DNA from: Candidatus Methylospira mobilis
GTDB taxonomy: Bacteria; Pseudomonadota; Gammaproteobacteria; Methylococcales; Methylococcaceae
Reading direction: 5' to 3'
Length of the DNA stretch: 64,000 nt
NCBI RefSeq assembly: GCF_009498235.1
Contig: NZ_CP044205.1
Location: 1,641,389-1,705,388 of the forward strand
Positions 27,658 to 36,756 of this stretch are shown piece after piece. A program made the position numbers and the translations under genes. Each line of letters starts with the position of its first letter. The stretch's first letter is position 1. The notes beneath the pieces were generated by a model. The model did not search any database and was not told where the DNA came from. It saw only the letters and a program-made list of their open reading frames with translations.

Positions 27658-28974
27658 ATGACAGGAATTATTTGGATGGTAATCCGTAAACCGGTTTTTT
27701 TTACCGTAATATTTCTCCTGCCGTATACCGGACATGCGTTGGCCGCCACCGACCCGGTAGTGCTGACATTTTCTACAGTGGGCGATTCGCGCGTCGATCA
27801 TGACGAAGCCAAAAACGCTAAATTGGCGGTAGCGCCTGACGCCGCACCGACCGCAGTCAATGAGGGCTTGAGCCGGGAAGGGGTGCTGTGGGGGCAAAAT
27901 ACGCACGCACTAAACCGTATTTTGCAAGGCGTCAAGGCGCAAAAAGCCAACATTCTGTTTTTTAACGGCGATATGATCATGGGCTATGGAAACCCTGTGT
28001 TGCCGCAGGCGAGCGATGCGGCTGTCGGGCTGTCGCTACAGGATGTATTGAATTCGGACCTGTTAAAAACTTATCGCGAATACGCTTATTGGCGAGGCTT
28101 TGTCGCCTCGTTGAACGATGCGGGCGTTTATGTCGCGCCGGTCCCCGGCAACCATGAGATGCAGTGCAGCAATACGCGTTATTGCAGCGGCGTACCCAAG
28201 GCGGCTGTGGCGGCGAACGAAAACGCATGGCGCGACAATATGGGCGACATGATACTGGACACCGAGCGCCTTAATGCGCTGCTTCCGTCATCGCTACGCG
28301 GCATTACGCATTTCGATAGCCGCAACAATCCTTACAACGATCCCGCAACGCTGCTGCCGTACGCCGGCTCCAATCCGGATGCAGTCAGTACCGATCAGAA
28401 ACAGTTGAGTTATTCTTTCGATATAGCCGATTCGCATTTTGCCGTTATCAATACCGATGCGGTAGGCCGTGACGGACATGCGCCCAATGCATGGCTGGAT
28501 GCCGATCTGACCTTGGCGGCAGGGCGCGGCGCCAGACATTTTTTTGTGTTCGGGCATAAGCCCGCTTACTTTTATAACTACGGAACGCCTCCGGTAGCAA
28601 CTCCGCCCACCGGCGACCTGGCCATGTATGACGCTGATGCGAGAAATGCTTTCTGGCATGTCATTGTCAAACACAGGGCTACCTATTTTTGCGGCCATGA
28701 GCATATCTACAAGGCGGCCCAATTTCCGTCTCCTCCCGGTGCGGTCGATCCTGCGAACGGCCGCGCTTATGCGCCCGCCTATCAGGTTATCGTCGGCTCG
28801 GGCGGTTCTCCGTTCGACGCGGCAGCCGCTAGTCCGGGGCTGGCGAGAGGGGATCGCCAGTTTGCCTGGGCTACGGTCAAAATTCATCGCAGCGGTGCTG
28901 TAAAAATGGAGGTTTGGGGCTTTTCCGACAGTTATGGTCCGAATACGCTGCTCGAACGCAGGGTCTTGCCTTAG
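27658..28974 (+). CDS. Secreted metallophosphoesterase
   Basis: A 438-residue protein with an N-terminal signal peptide ending near HALA, so it is exported. The calcineurin-like metal-binding blocks appear in order: GDSRVDHD, NGDMIMGYG, PGNHEMQC, FGHKPAYF and FCGHEHIY. These bind a dimetal centre that hydrolyses phosphoesters; the substrate is unknown. It starts 13 bases after the stress-protein gene. A CxxxxxC pair near NHEMQC may form a disulfide. Confidence 0.85.
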   Translation: MTGIIWMVIRKPVFFTVIFLLPYTGHALAATDPVVLTFSTVGDSRVDHDEAKNAKLAVAPDAAPTAVNEGLSREGVLWGQNTHALNRILQGVKAQKANILFFNGDMIMGYGNPVLPQASDAAVGLSLQDVLNSDLLKTYREYAYWRGFVASLNDAGVYVAPVPGNHEMQCSNTRYCSGVPKAAVAANENAWRDNMGDMILDTERLNALLPSSLRGITHFDSRNNPYNDPATLLPYAGSNPDAVSTDQKQLSYSFDIADSHFAVINTDAVGRDGHAPNAWLDADLTLAAGRGARHFFVFGHKPAYFYNYGTPPVATPPTGDLAMYDADARNAFWHVIVKHRATYFCGHEHIYKAAQFPSPPGAVDPANGRAYAPAYQVIVGSGGSPFDAAAASPGLARGDRQFAWATVKIHRSGAVKMEVWGFSDSYGPNTLLERRVLP

Positions 28975-29081
28975 CCTGATAGTAAATCCTTCCTGTGCCG
29001 CGTTTACGAGTGTCCAGTGTCACAATGGCTTAAACATCATGGGTTAATATGTTGGCCGGTCATGAGTATAACGAGCTTTAA

Positions 29082-29154
29082 GGAAGCGCTGATTAATTCG
29101 AATATGCACAGACTGTATTAATCACAATGGCCTGAAAGGTCAATCGGCGCTTCC
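29082..29154. repeat. Three-way-junction palindromic element
   Basis: GGAAGCGC and GCGCTTCC (8 bp) enclose two inner hairpins, GATTAAT/ATTAATC and TGGCCT/AGGTCA. It lies 57 bases upstream of the glgX start. It could be a MITE-like repeat or a structured leader; no second copy is seen in the window. Confidence 0.45.
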
Positions 29155-29210
29155 AGTAATCCTGGTTGTATCACTGACACGCATTTTTGTCGACAAAGAG
29201 ATTTTCGCAC

Positions 29211-31322
29211 ATGCCGGTACAATACAGCGTTTCAAGGGGACGGCGTTACCCCAATGGGATAAGCACGGATCAGGGCGGGGTCAATTTCTCCATTTTCGGT
29301 TGGCACGCCACCCGGGCCGAATTGCTGCTTTACGAGCGCGCGGACAGTCCGGCGCCTTTTCAGATCATCCTGCTCAATCCCGATGAAAACAAGACATTTT
29401 TCTCCTGGCATGTTTACGTGGAAAAACTGCCGTCAGGAACGAATTACACCTGGCGCCTCGACGGTCCGCGCGATACCAAAACCTCGGGTTTTCGCTTTAA
29501 CCCCGATAAGGAATTGCTCGATCCCTGGGCGCGCGCTGTTACCGATCATTTCTGGAACCGTCAGGCTGCCTGCGAAGGCGGCAGCGACGGCCCATGTTCC
29601 TACCGCGCGATGGTGGTTAATGAGGGTTATGACTGGGAGGGCGATGTTCCGCTCAATCATGCGCTCGAAGACACCATCATCTACGAAGTTCACGTGCGGG
29701 GGTTTACCCGTCATGCGTCCTCCAACGTCGCCAATCCCGGGACCTACTCCGCGGTCATCGAGAAAATTCCCTATCTCAAATCGCTTGGCATAACCGATAT
29801 CGAGTTGCTGCCGGTAATGGCCTTCGACGAGCAGGACGTTCCTCCGGGGGCTGCGCGGCTGGGCCTTAAAAACTATTGGGGATACAGTCCTCACAGCTTT
29901 TTCTCGCCCCATCCCGGTTACTGCATCACGCCCGAGCAGGGGACGCACCGGCGCGAGTTCAAGGACATGGTCAAGGCGCTGCACCAGGCGGGAATCGGCG
30001 TCATACTCGACGTAGTATTCAATCACACAGCGGAAGGCGGAGTCGACGGTCCCACCATCAACATGAAAGGGCTGGGCAATGCGGGGTTTTACCATCTGGA
30101 TAAATTCGACCGTAGCCGTTATCGGGACTTTACCGGCTGCGGCAACACCATCAATGCCAACCACCCGATAGTCGCCGATTTTCTGCATGACATTCTTGTT
30201 TACTGGGTTAACGAGTTTCATGTCGACGGCTTCCGCTTCGATCTGGCAAGCGCGCTGTGCCGGGGAATGGACGGCAATCCGTTGCGCGATCCGCCTGTGC
30301 TTTGGGCTATCGAGCTGTCGGATACGCTGGCGCAAAGCCGCATCATCGCCGAGGCATGGGATGCTGCCGGACTCTATCAGGTGGGCGGGTTTCCGGGGTT
30401 CCGCTGGCGGGAATGGAACGGCCGTTACCGCGACGTAGTCCGGCGTTTTGTGCGCGGGGACTGCGGTCTGATTGGTGAGCTGGCCACCCGCGTTTCCGGA
30501 AACAGCGACTTTTATCAGCACACGGGCCGGTTGCCGACCAGCAGCATCAACTTCGTTACCTGCCACGACGGTTTTACCCTGTATGACCTGGTCAGCTATA
30601 ACGACAAGCATAATGAGGCCAACGGCGAAGATAACCGGGATGGCACCAATGACAATTACAGCTGGAATTGCGGCTATGAGGGCGAGTGCGAGGATACCGA
30701 AATCCTCGCATTGCGGAAACGTCAGGCTAAAAATATGCTTGCTATTTTAATGTTGAGCCAGGGCGTTCCGATGATGCGGGCCGGCGACGAAGTGCTGCGC
30801 ACTCAAAAGGGCAATAATAACGGCTATTGTCAGGATAATGAGCTAAGCTGGTTCGACTGGAATCTGGCCGAACGTCAAGCGAACATGCTGCAGTTCGTGC
30901 AGCGGCTGATTGCGTTCCGCAAGCGCCATCCCTCCCTGCGCCGCCGGAGATTCATGACCGGCGGAATTCTGGCCGGCCGCGGAATTGCCGACGTGACCTG
31001 GCATGGAGCCCAACTGCATGCGCCGCAGTGGGATGACCCTGATAGCCGGCTTCTGGCCTATACGCTCGCCGGTAGACATGATACGGAAGCCGACCTGCAT
31101 ATCATCTTCAACCTGTCGCACCTGCCCTGCAAAGTCGAATTACCTATTGTCCCCGGACGCGTCTGGCATCGGGCGCTGGATACCGCGCTCGACACGCCTG
31201 ACGATATTCCGGAGCCCGCTCGGCAGGTTCTCTGGAAGCAGCCCGACTATCCGGCTTTGCCCCGGAGCGTCGTGGTTATGGAGGGGCTGATAGTATCCGG
31301 GCAGCAGGACGGACGGAAGTAA
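29211..31322 (+). CDS. glgX: Glycogen debranching enzyme GlgX (isoamylase type)
   Basis: GlgX hydrolyses alpha-1,6 branches of phosphorylase-limit dextrins. The product of about 703 residues has an N-terminal CBM48-like domain (GVNFSIFGWHATRAELLLYE) and a GH13 barrel. The catalytic residues are Asp344 in DGFRFDLAS, Glu381 in IIAEAWDA and Asp453 in VTCHDGFTL, with the isoamylase block NYWGYSPHSFF. ATG 29211 with an upstream AAGAGA is preferred to TTG 29187. No other glycogen gene is nearby, so it is a stand-alone locus. Confidence 0.95.
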   Translation: MPVQYSVSRGRRYPNGISTDQGGVNFSIFGWHATRAELLLYERADSPAPFQIILLNPDENKTFFSWHVYVEKLPSGTNYTWRLDGPRDTKTSGFRFNPDKELLDPWARAVTDHFWNRQAACEGGSDGPCSYRAMVVNEGYDWEGDVPLNHALEDTIIYEVHVRGFTRHASSNVANPGTYSAVIEKIPYLKSLGITDIELLPVMAFDEQDVPPGAARLGLKNYWGYSPHSFFSPHPGYCITPEQGTHRREFKDMVKALHQAGIGVILDVVFNHTAEGGVDGPTINMKGLGNAGFYHLDKFDRSRYRDFTGCGNTINANHPIVADFLHDILVYWVNEFHVDGFRFDLASALCRGMDGNPLRDPPVLWAIELSDTLAQSRIIAEAWDAAGLYQVGGFPGFRWREWNGRYRDVVRRFVRGDCGLIGELATRVSGNSDFYQHTGRLPTSSINFVTCHDGFTLYDLVSYNDKHNEANGEDNRDGTNDNYSWNCGYEGECEDTEILALRKRQAKNMLAILMLSQGVPMMRAGDEVLRTQKGNNNGYCQDNELSWFDWNLAERQANMLQFVQRLIAFRKRHPSLRRRRFMTGGILAGRGIADVTWHGAQLHAPQWDDPDSRLLAYTLAGRHDTEADLHIIFNLSHLPCKVELPIVPGRVWHRALDTALDTPDDIPEPARQVLWKQPDYPALPRSVVVMEGLIVSGQQDGRK

Positions 31323-31342
31323 TTGCTCCTGTAAACAGATGC

Positions 31343-31555
31343 ATGTATAGACGGCTTATTACCTACCTCAGCTGGGCGTTCCGGGTTGGCGTGGTCTTTT
31401 TTTCCGTATATCCGGGCATCAACTGGATAACAAGCCGGCGTAGCGATCTGTTTCATCCGTATTTTCCGCAGGAACTGGTCATGCCGTTTGCCCCCCGATT
31501 CATTTGGGCATACCTGCTGTCCATGTATCTATTGCTTCTGATTGCCGGAATGCGC
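31343..31555 (+). pseudogene. PAP2-superfamily membrane protein, N-terminal fragment
   Basis: About 70 codons from ATG 31343 encode two hydrophobic helices around a polar segment (SVYPGINWITSRRSDLFHPY, LVMPFAPRFIWAY). This resembles the N-terminus of PAP2/inositol-phosphorylceramide-synthase-like proteins. No catalytic motif follows: the sequence runs into a transposase remnant on the opposite strand. The downstream reading frame to 31978 is an accidental fusion with IS91 sequence. Confidence 0.5.
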
Positions 31556-31656
31556 ATCATAACTGCACAAAAACGCTCGCCGCACGCAGCGGGCGACGCA
31601 GTGATATCAGTTGGTTTCTTCCAGAGGGAAACAAGGGTATGTCGGGGATTGGTCAT
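31550..31656 (-). pseudogene. REP-associated tyrosine transposase, N-terminal remnant
   Basis: On the minus strand, ATG 31656 begins MTNPRHTLVSL. After a one-base frame change the sequence continues LEETN-stop-YHCVARCVRRAFLC. This is the N-terminus typical of REP-associated Y1 transposases, in which a Trp usually occupies the position of the stop (TGA for TGG). A frameshift, a nonsense codon and loss of the catalytic part make it a relic. Confidence 0.6.
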
Positions 31657-31718
31657 GGCGTGGGCTCCGGTTTTAAGCGGGGTGGGTGATAAAAACATAG
31701 CGGACTATGGTGTTGAAG

Positions 31719-31978
31719 TAAATATTAAGTGGGTGCTGCAACACGCTCTACCCAAAGGCTTCCACCGCGCCCGCAACTTCGGCTTTTTACATCCCAACAG
31801 CAAACGGCAGTTCAAACTGCTTCAGTTGCTCCTGAAGCGAATACCCGATCCGGTATTGATGGAACCGAAAAAACGCCCGGCGCTATGCTGGCCTTGCTGT
31901 GGCGGCGAAATGAAGATCGTGCGCACCGGCATCAAACCGGGGTTCGACCGCTTCACAACGCCGGAGGGAGCGGAATAA
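31719..31978 (+). pseudogene. IS91-family transposase, C-terminal fragment
   Basis: About 85 codons read HALPKGFHRARNFGFL and end in a CxxC-type metal-binding segment (CWPCCGG), as at the end of IS91-family Y2 transposases. The catalytic part is missing. It lies immediately before an integron-type attC site. Confidence 0.7.
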
Positions 31979-32233
31979 CAGGCAGCAAGAGCGGAGACGT
32001 ACATGTAATCGCACCCACCAGCGCGTCCGGTTAACACCCCTGTATTCAGGGGCTGAAGGAGTCGGCCGGCCTGAAAACGGTCAAAGCCAGGACAAATCCA
32101 CAGGGAATGTCCTGTTCAATGAAGGCGTTGCCGCAACGGCAATGATGAAAAGGCGCGAAGGTTGACGGAGTGCTCTTGAAAACCGAACTGCCCTAAAAGC
32201 TATTTCCATAGAAACCTCCTATCAACCGGGCTC
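31979..32233. other. Non-coding stretch between IS91 remnant and attC
   Basis: No gene is seen in this stretch. It contains a short hairpin CCCCTGTATTCAGGGG near 32037-32052. The attC site starts at 32234. Confidence 0.4.
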
Positions 32234-32296
32234 GTCCAACAAATGGTTCAGATTGTGGCTCGCTTCGCGATCACAATCTAACCTTACTCGTTAGGC
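32234..32296 (+). other. attC-like integron recombination site
   Basis: The 63-bp sequence starts with GTCCAAC (consensus RYYYAAC) and ends with GTTAGGC (consensus GTTRRRY). Between them GGTTCAGATTGTG pairs with CACAATCTAACC, leaving one unpaired C on the 5' arm, which corresponds to the extrahelical base of folded attC sites. The loop GCTCGCTTCGCG resembles loops of known attC sites. The position of the extra base indicates + strand orientation. No integrase gene is in the window. Confidence 0.8.
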
Positions 32297-32356
32297 GAAA
32301 TGCGTGATGCCAAGACCCCTCGTTTTTAGTTGCAATCCAACCTACGCCGCTGTCGA

Positions 32357-34420
32357 TTATTCAGTGGTTTTGCTGTACATGATGAAGTTGAGGTCATCGC
32401 CCCAACCCTGCACGATCTCCGACTTGCCATCACCATTGAAGTCGCCGACCAACCACGTGACAGCCCCCGCGCCCTGGCCCATGGCGCCTGTCCAGAGGGT
32501 CTGGAGTCCTCCGGCGCCATCACTGCCGTACATGATGAAGTTGAGGTCATCGCCCCAACCTTGGATGATCTCCGACTTGCCATCACCATTGAAGTCGCCG
32601 ACCAACCACGTGACAGCGCCCGAACCCTGGCCCATGGCACCCGTCCAGAGGGTCTTCATCGCGTTGGCACCGTCATTGCCGTACACGATAAAGTTGAGGT
32701 CATCGCCCCAGCCCTGAGCGATCTCCGCGTTGCCATCTCCGTTGAAGTCGCCGACCAACCACGTGGCAGCGCCCGAACCCTGGCCCATGGCACCTGTCCA
32801 TTGGGTGGCTAATCCGCCAGCCCCGTCGCTGTCATACACGATAAAGTTGAGATCAGCACCCCATGCTTGGATGATCTCCGCCTGACCGTCTCCATCGAAG
32901 TCCCCGACCAACCATTTGACCGCGCCCGAGCCCTGGCCCATGGCGCCCGTCCAGTGGGTCTTAAGCCCGCCAGCGCCATCACTGCCGTACATGATGAAGT
33001 TGAGGTCATCGCCCCAACCCTGCACGATCTCCGACTTGCCATCACCATTGAAGTCGCCGACCAACCACGTGACAGCGCCCGAACCCTCGCCCATGGCACC
33101 CGTCCAGAGAGTCTTGAGCCCGCCAGCGCCATCGCTGCCGTACATGATGAAGTTGAGGTCGTCGCCCCAACCTTGGATGATCTCGGATTTGCCATCGCCA
33201 TTGAAGTCGCCCACCAACCACGTGACAGCGCCCGAACCCTGGCCCATGGACCCCGTCCAGAGGGTCTTGAGTCCGCCGTAGCCGTCACTGCCGTACATGA
33301 TGAAATTGAGCTCGTCGCCCCAGGCCTGAACGATCTCGGCTTTGCCATCGCCATTGAAGTCGCCGACCAACCAAGCGACGGCTCCCGAGCCCTGGCCCAT
33401 AGCGCCCGTCCATTCGGAGGAAAGACCACTCGGAACGTGGCCGGCGGGACCTTTCGGGCCACTCTCGACCGACTTGTAGGTGTAGGAGTAGTCACCATAG
33501 ATGGGAATGGGAACGTTGACGGTATCGAGTTCCTTCGTGTATTGGCCCCACCTGGCATCGAAATTCCACCACACCGGAGGTGTGATGTGATGTTCATCAT
33601 AGGCTGAAAAGACGATGTCGAAGTGCCCGGCGATCGAGGCATCGAACTGGGGGCCTTGATCCGCGGTCAGGTCGAACAGGTCAACGTCCAGGTGACCGAC
33701 CACGTAGTCTTTGTGGGCGACGCGCTTGTAGTTATGCTGCCCGGCCGATTCATAGTGTGCGTGGGAGTCTCTTGCGACGTAGATGATGGGGTGAAGACCT
33801 TGGTAGCTTAACGTCGAGGGATCCTGCACCCAGATGGTCAGATCGTGCCGGGAGAGGTAGACCTTCGTGATCTTCCATCCACCGGGCGCGCTGGCATCTC
33901 GACCGACGACCAGGGTCACGTGTTCCCAATCCCCGTAGTGACTGCCACTTTCCTTGAAAAACACTATCTCATCGATGATCGCGCCGAAGGTGATGTGAGC
34001 TTTGCCAGGGCCGTTGTACCCATAAAAGAGCCAAAACTGGATGTTGATGACATCGTCATTGACCCCGCGTTGCACGCAAACCTGCGCTGACGCCCTTTGA
34101 AGGTCGCCAAGCTCAAGACTGTCAGCGATATTGAGCCAGTAGCGGAACGACGTGCTCTTCGCATTTGGATCCGCCTTGGCCTGAACCACAGCGGCGGCCA
34201 GCGATTCTCCAGAGGACACATTCGCGCTACCCAAATCTTTTTCGTTGAACGCATCGTAGTCATCCTCAGCCGATATCAGCCCCCAGTTCAATGAGCAGGC
34301 CCCCGTAGCGAGGAAAGGGATGGGCGCATCGGGAAGGAATTTTTCTTGGGGATGGATTTGAAAAACGGGTCCGTACTGATGAATGATGGAGTTTACTTCT
34401 TCAATTGTGATCGTAGTCAT
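32357..34420 (-). CDS. VPS62-domain protein with seven FG-GAP-type repeats
   Basis: A 687-residue protein. Residues about 1-300 resemble the VPS62 family (GSHYGDWEHVTLVVGRD, IIYVARDSHAHYESAG, and a Trp-rich end). Residues about 336-687 are seven 51-residue repeats of the form WTGAMGQGSGAV, WLVGDFNGDGKSEI, QGWGDDLNFIMYGSDG, each with a Ca-binding-like DFNGDG loop; they should form a seven-bladed propeller. No signal peptide is seen. The gene lies between an attC site and a second attC-like hairpin and faces against the first, so it is probably a captured cassette. The function is unknown; VPS62 domains also occur in some secreted toxins and adhesins. Confidence 0.85.
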   Translation of the reverse strand: MTTITIEEVNSIIHQYGPVFQIHPQEKFLPDAPIPFLATGACSLNWGLISAEDDYDAFNEKDLGSANVSSGESLAAAVVQAKADPNAKSTSFRYWLNIADSLELGDLQRASAQVCVQRGVNDDVINIQFWLFYGYNGPGKAHITFGAIIDEIVFFKESGSHYGDWEHVTLVVGRDASAPGGWKITKVYLSRHDLTIWVQDPSTLSYQGLHPIIYVARDSHAHYESAGQHNYKRVAHKDYVVGHLDVDLFDLTADQGPQFDASIAGHFDIVFSAYDEHHITPPVWWNFDARWGQYTKELDTVNVPIPIYGDYSYTYKSVESGPKGPAGHVPSGLSSEWTGAMGQGSGAVAWLVGDFNGDGKAEIVQAWGDELNFIMYGSDGYGGLKTLWTGSMGQGSGAVTWLVGDFNGDGKSEIIQGWGDDLNFIMYGSDGAGGLKTLWTGAMGEGSGAVTWLVGDFNGDGKSEIVQGWGDDLNFIMYGSDGAGGLKTHWTGAMGQGSGAVKWLVGDFDGDGQAEIIQAWGADLNFIVYDSDGAGGLATQWTGAMGQGSGAATWLVGDFNGDGNAEIAQGWGDDLNFIVYGNDGANAMKTLWTGAMGQGSGAVTWLVGDFNGDGKSEIIQGWGDDLNFIMYGSDGAGGLQTLWTGAMGQGAGAVTWLVGDFNGDGKSEIVQGWGDDLNFIMYSKTTE
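32360..33412. repeat. Seven tandem 153-bp coding repeats
   Basis: Direct repeats of 153 bp (the last shortened) encode the propeller blades of the VPS62-domain protein. Adjacent copies are highly similar at DNA level; for example, GACCAACCACGTGACAGC recurs. The array could expand or contract by recombination. Confidence 0.9.
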
Positions 34421-35120
34421 AACAAATAAGTCCAGTAACGTTTATGCCCCCTCAATGGACAAGAAGGCCTAGGGGACTATTAACCTTTTTGGTTTGAATG
34501 CTACCTATGTTTGCTAAGGCGCCTAACCGCTCATGGCACAAGCGCCGCCCCCTATCATGCAAAACGCTTGCACCATGAACGGTTTCCCTCACCCAGCCCG
34601 CTTCGCGTCCCACGGACTGCGTTGCATCGCAGTTCGGCTACGGCGGTGCGCAGCATGTTTCGCAAAATTCCGTCTACGTTCCGAGGGGAGAGGAGGTTAG
34701 GTATTCGCTTCGCGATTTGCACGGTAACCGACAAGCGCCCTTGACCTCTTGCCGACTATATAACCTTACCATATAGATTTCCAGAGGGTTAGCGGTTTTG
34801 CCTTGAGACATCACCATCAAGGTCCGGGTCTGTTGCGCTATCCCCTGAGTTGCTCTTATTCGGCGTGCCGGTTATGATTTGCACCGCTGTGGCTATGATT
34901 GCGTTTTTCATGCGCTTTATGCGTCTGAGGAAAGTCGGCACCATAAGCGGATTGGATTATCACGGGTATGGAAGGTCAGGCGGAGGATTCTTGCGTAAAT
35001 CGGTAAAGTCACGCTGTAGCCGGTATTGAGCCTATTCATTATCCGGCCAGTTGGATTAACAACCCTTTCCTGCATTACCGGGCGTAGCATGGTGAAAAGG
35101 GGGAGGGCCGGCGAGTTTAG
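34421..35120. other. 700-bp intergenic region, no gene seen
   Basis: It holds the second attC-like hairpin (34521-34588), an AACC-T5-GGTT hairpin near 34481, and GTTAGGT near 34695. Short reading frames here have no recognisable product. Confidence 0.5.
34521..34588 (+). other. Degenerate attC-like hairpin
   Basis: GCCTAAC (fits RYYYAAC) is followed by CCGCTCATGGCACAAGCG-type and CGCTTGCACCATGAACGG arms that pair over about 18 bases with three mismatches. The closing core GTTTCCC departs from GTTRRRY and no extrahelical base is seen, so it is either decayed or a different kind of palindrome. Confidence 0.4.
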
Positions 35121-35666
35121 TTACGACTTTATTTGCAACGCCAGTTTAAGCAGCGCCGCCACGCTGAGTGCATCGGTAAGCTCGCCGTCCATGATCATGC
35201 GTATTGCTTCTTCGACCGGCAGCTTGCGCACCGTGATATCTTCGGTTTCTTCGAACGAAGTTTCTCCTTCGCTCAAGTCTTCGGCGATGAAAATGAAGCC
35301 CTCTTCGTCGGTGACCGAGTTGGAGGTGTGCAAGTGCATGAATATTTGCCAATTTTTTGCGCTCAGCCCGGTTTCTTCCTGCAACTCGCGCTTGGCCGCA
35401 GCCAGAATATCTTCTCCTTCCGGCGACCCGCCCATCGGTATTTCCCAGAAGTAGGCGCCGGGAACATAACGGTACTGTCCCACCAGCCAGGTGTTGCCGT
35501 GTCCGTCGAGAGGAATTATGCCGACCGCCTTGTTTTTGAAATGGATGCAGCCGTATAGGCTGGTGCCGCCTGCCGGGTTGCGCACCTGATCTTCGTCCAC
35601 CCGTATCCAGGGGTTTTCGTAAATCGGAGTGCGGCTGAGCTGTTTCCAGGCGGCTTTCTGCGACAT
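35121..35666 (-). CDS. Nudix hydrolase, ADP-ribose pyrophosphatase type
   Basis: A 181-residue Nudix protein. The full Nudix box is present (GGSPEGEDILAAAKRELQ then EETGL), preceded by the VGQYRYVPGAYFWEIPMGG segment typical of ADP-sugar pyrophosphatases. It would cleave nucleoside-diphosphate sugars such as ADP-ribose. It starts 3 bases after the hemE stop, so it is the last gene of an aroK-aroB-hemE-nudix operon. Confidence 0.9.
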   Translation of the reverse strand: MSQKAAWKQLSRTPIYENPWIRVDEDQVRNPAGGTSLYGCIHFKNKAVGIIPLDGHGNTWLVGQYRYVPGAYFWEIPMGGSPEGEDILAAAKRELQEETGLSAKNWQIFMHLHTSNSVTDEEGFIFIAEDLSEGETSFEETEDITVRKLPVEEAIRMIMDGELTDALSVAALLKLALQIKS

Positions 35667-35669
35667 GGT

Positions 35670-36734
35670 TTACTCCCGATGGTATTGGGGGCTGAGTTCA
35701 TGCACAGCGGCTATCATCGCGCCTACATGTTCCGGGTCGATGTCCGGGTGTACGCCGTGTCCCAGGTTGAACACATGCCCTGTGCCGTTGCCGAATCCGG
35801 CAAGTATTGCGCCCACTTCGCGGCGGATAACCTCGGGAGAAGCGTAAAGCGCAACCGGATCGAGATTGCCTTGCAGCGCGACCCTGCCGCCGACGCGGCG
35901 GCGCGCATCGGCGATGGATAACGTCCAGTCCAGTCCCAGTGCGTCGTATCCGCTTTCCGCCATCGCTTCCAGCCACTGCCCTCCGCCCTTGGTAAACAGT
36001 ATGGCCGGTATCGACCTTCCGTTGACGGTGCGAGTCAGTTGCGCGCGTATGCGTTGCGCATAATCCAGCGAAAAAGCCTGATATTGCTCCGGGGTCAGGG
36101 TTCCGCCCCAAGTGTCGAACAACATCACCGCATCGGCGCCTGCGGCGATCTGGGCATTCAGATAAGCGCCGACCGCCGTCGCCAGTTTATCCAGCAACTT
36201 ATGCATCAGAGCAGGCTCATCGTAGATCATTCGTTTGGCTTTGCGGAAGTCGCGGCTGCTCCCGCCTTCTATCATGTAGGTCGCCAGCGTCCATGGGCTG
36301 CCGGAGAAGCCTATCAGCGGCGCTTTGCCGCGCAGGTTTTGTTTTATCAAGCGCACGGCGTCGACGACGTAACGCAGTTCGGTTTCAGGATCGGGTATCG
36401 GCAGGCGCTGAATATCGGCGGCGTTGGCGATCGGGCGCTCGAAGCGCGGTCCTTCGCCTTCGAAAAAGTCGAGCCCCAGGCCCATTGCATCGGGTATGGT
36501 CAGTATGTCGGAAAACAGAATCGCGGCATCCAGAGGAAAACGCTCCAGCGGTTGCAGCGCGACCTCGCAGGCCAGTTCCGGATTGGTGCAGAGCTGCATG
36601 AAGCTGCCGGCCTGTTCGCGCACGCGGCGGTATTCGGGGAGATAGCGTCCGGCTTGCCGCATCATCCAGACCGGGGTGCGTTCGACGGGTTGGCGCAACA
36701 GGGCGCGGATAAAGCAATCGTTGGTGAGTGTCAT
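35670..36734 (-). CDS. hemE: Uroporphyrinogen decarboxylase
   Basis: HemE decarboxylates uroporphyrinogen III to coproporphyrinogen III in haem synthesis. The 354-residue cytosolic enzyme shows the signature [16 protein letters not shown], the invariant [14 protein letters not shown] with the active-site Asp, and [16 protein letters not shown]. Length is typical. It follows aroB by 22 bases. Confidence 0.98.
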   Translation of the reverse strand: MTLTNDCFIRALLRQPVERTPVWMMRQAGRYLPEYRRVREQAGSFMQLCTNPELACEVALQPLERFPLDAAILFSDILTIPDAMGLGLDFFEGEGPRFERPIANAADIQRLPIPDPETELRYVVDAVRLIKQNLRGKAPLIGFSGSPWTLATYMIEGGSSRDFRKAKRMIYDEPALMHKLLDKLATAVGAYLNAQIAAGADAVMLFDTWGGTLTPEQYQAFSLDYAQRIRAQLTRTVNGRSIPAILFTKGGGQWLEAMAESGYDALGLDWTLSIADARRRVGGRVALQGNLDPVALYASPEVIRREVGAILAGFGNGTGHVFNLGHGVHPDIDPEHVGAMIAAVHELSPQYHRE

Positions 36735-36756
36735 GAGTGTAATTATGCGTTTTGAG

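Noticed and set aside
29433..30611. 392-codon antisense frame inside glgX
   Set aside because: It results from G+C-rich codon usage of glgX; no recognisable motif, and glgX is certain.
32809..33642. Long repetitive frames on both strands over the propeller repeats (also 32867-33607 +)
   Set aside because: They copy the 153-bp period in other frames. Only the 687-codon minus frame gives DFNGDG loops and the VPS62 domain.
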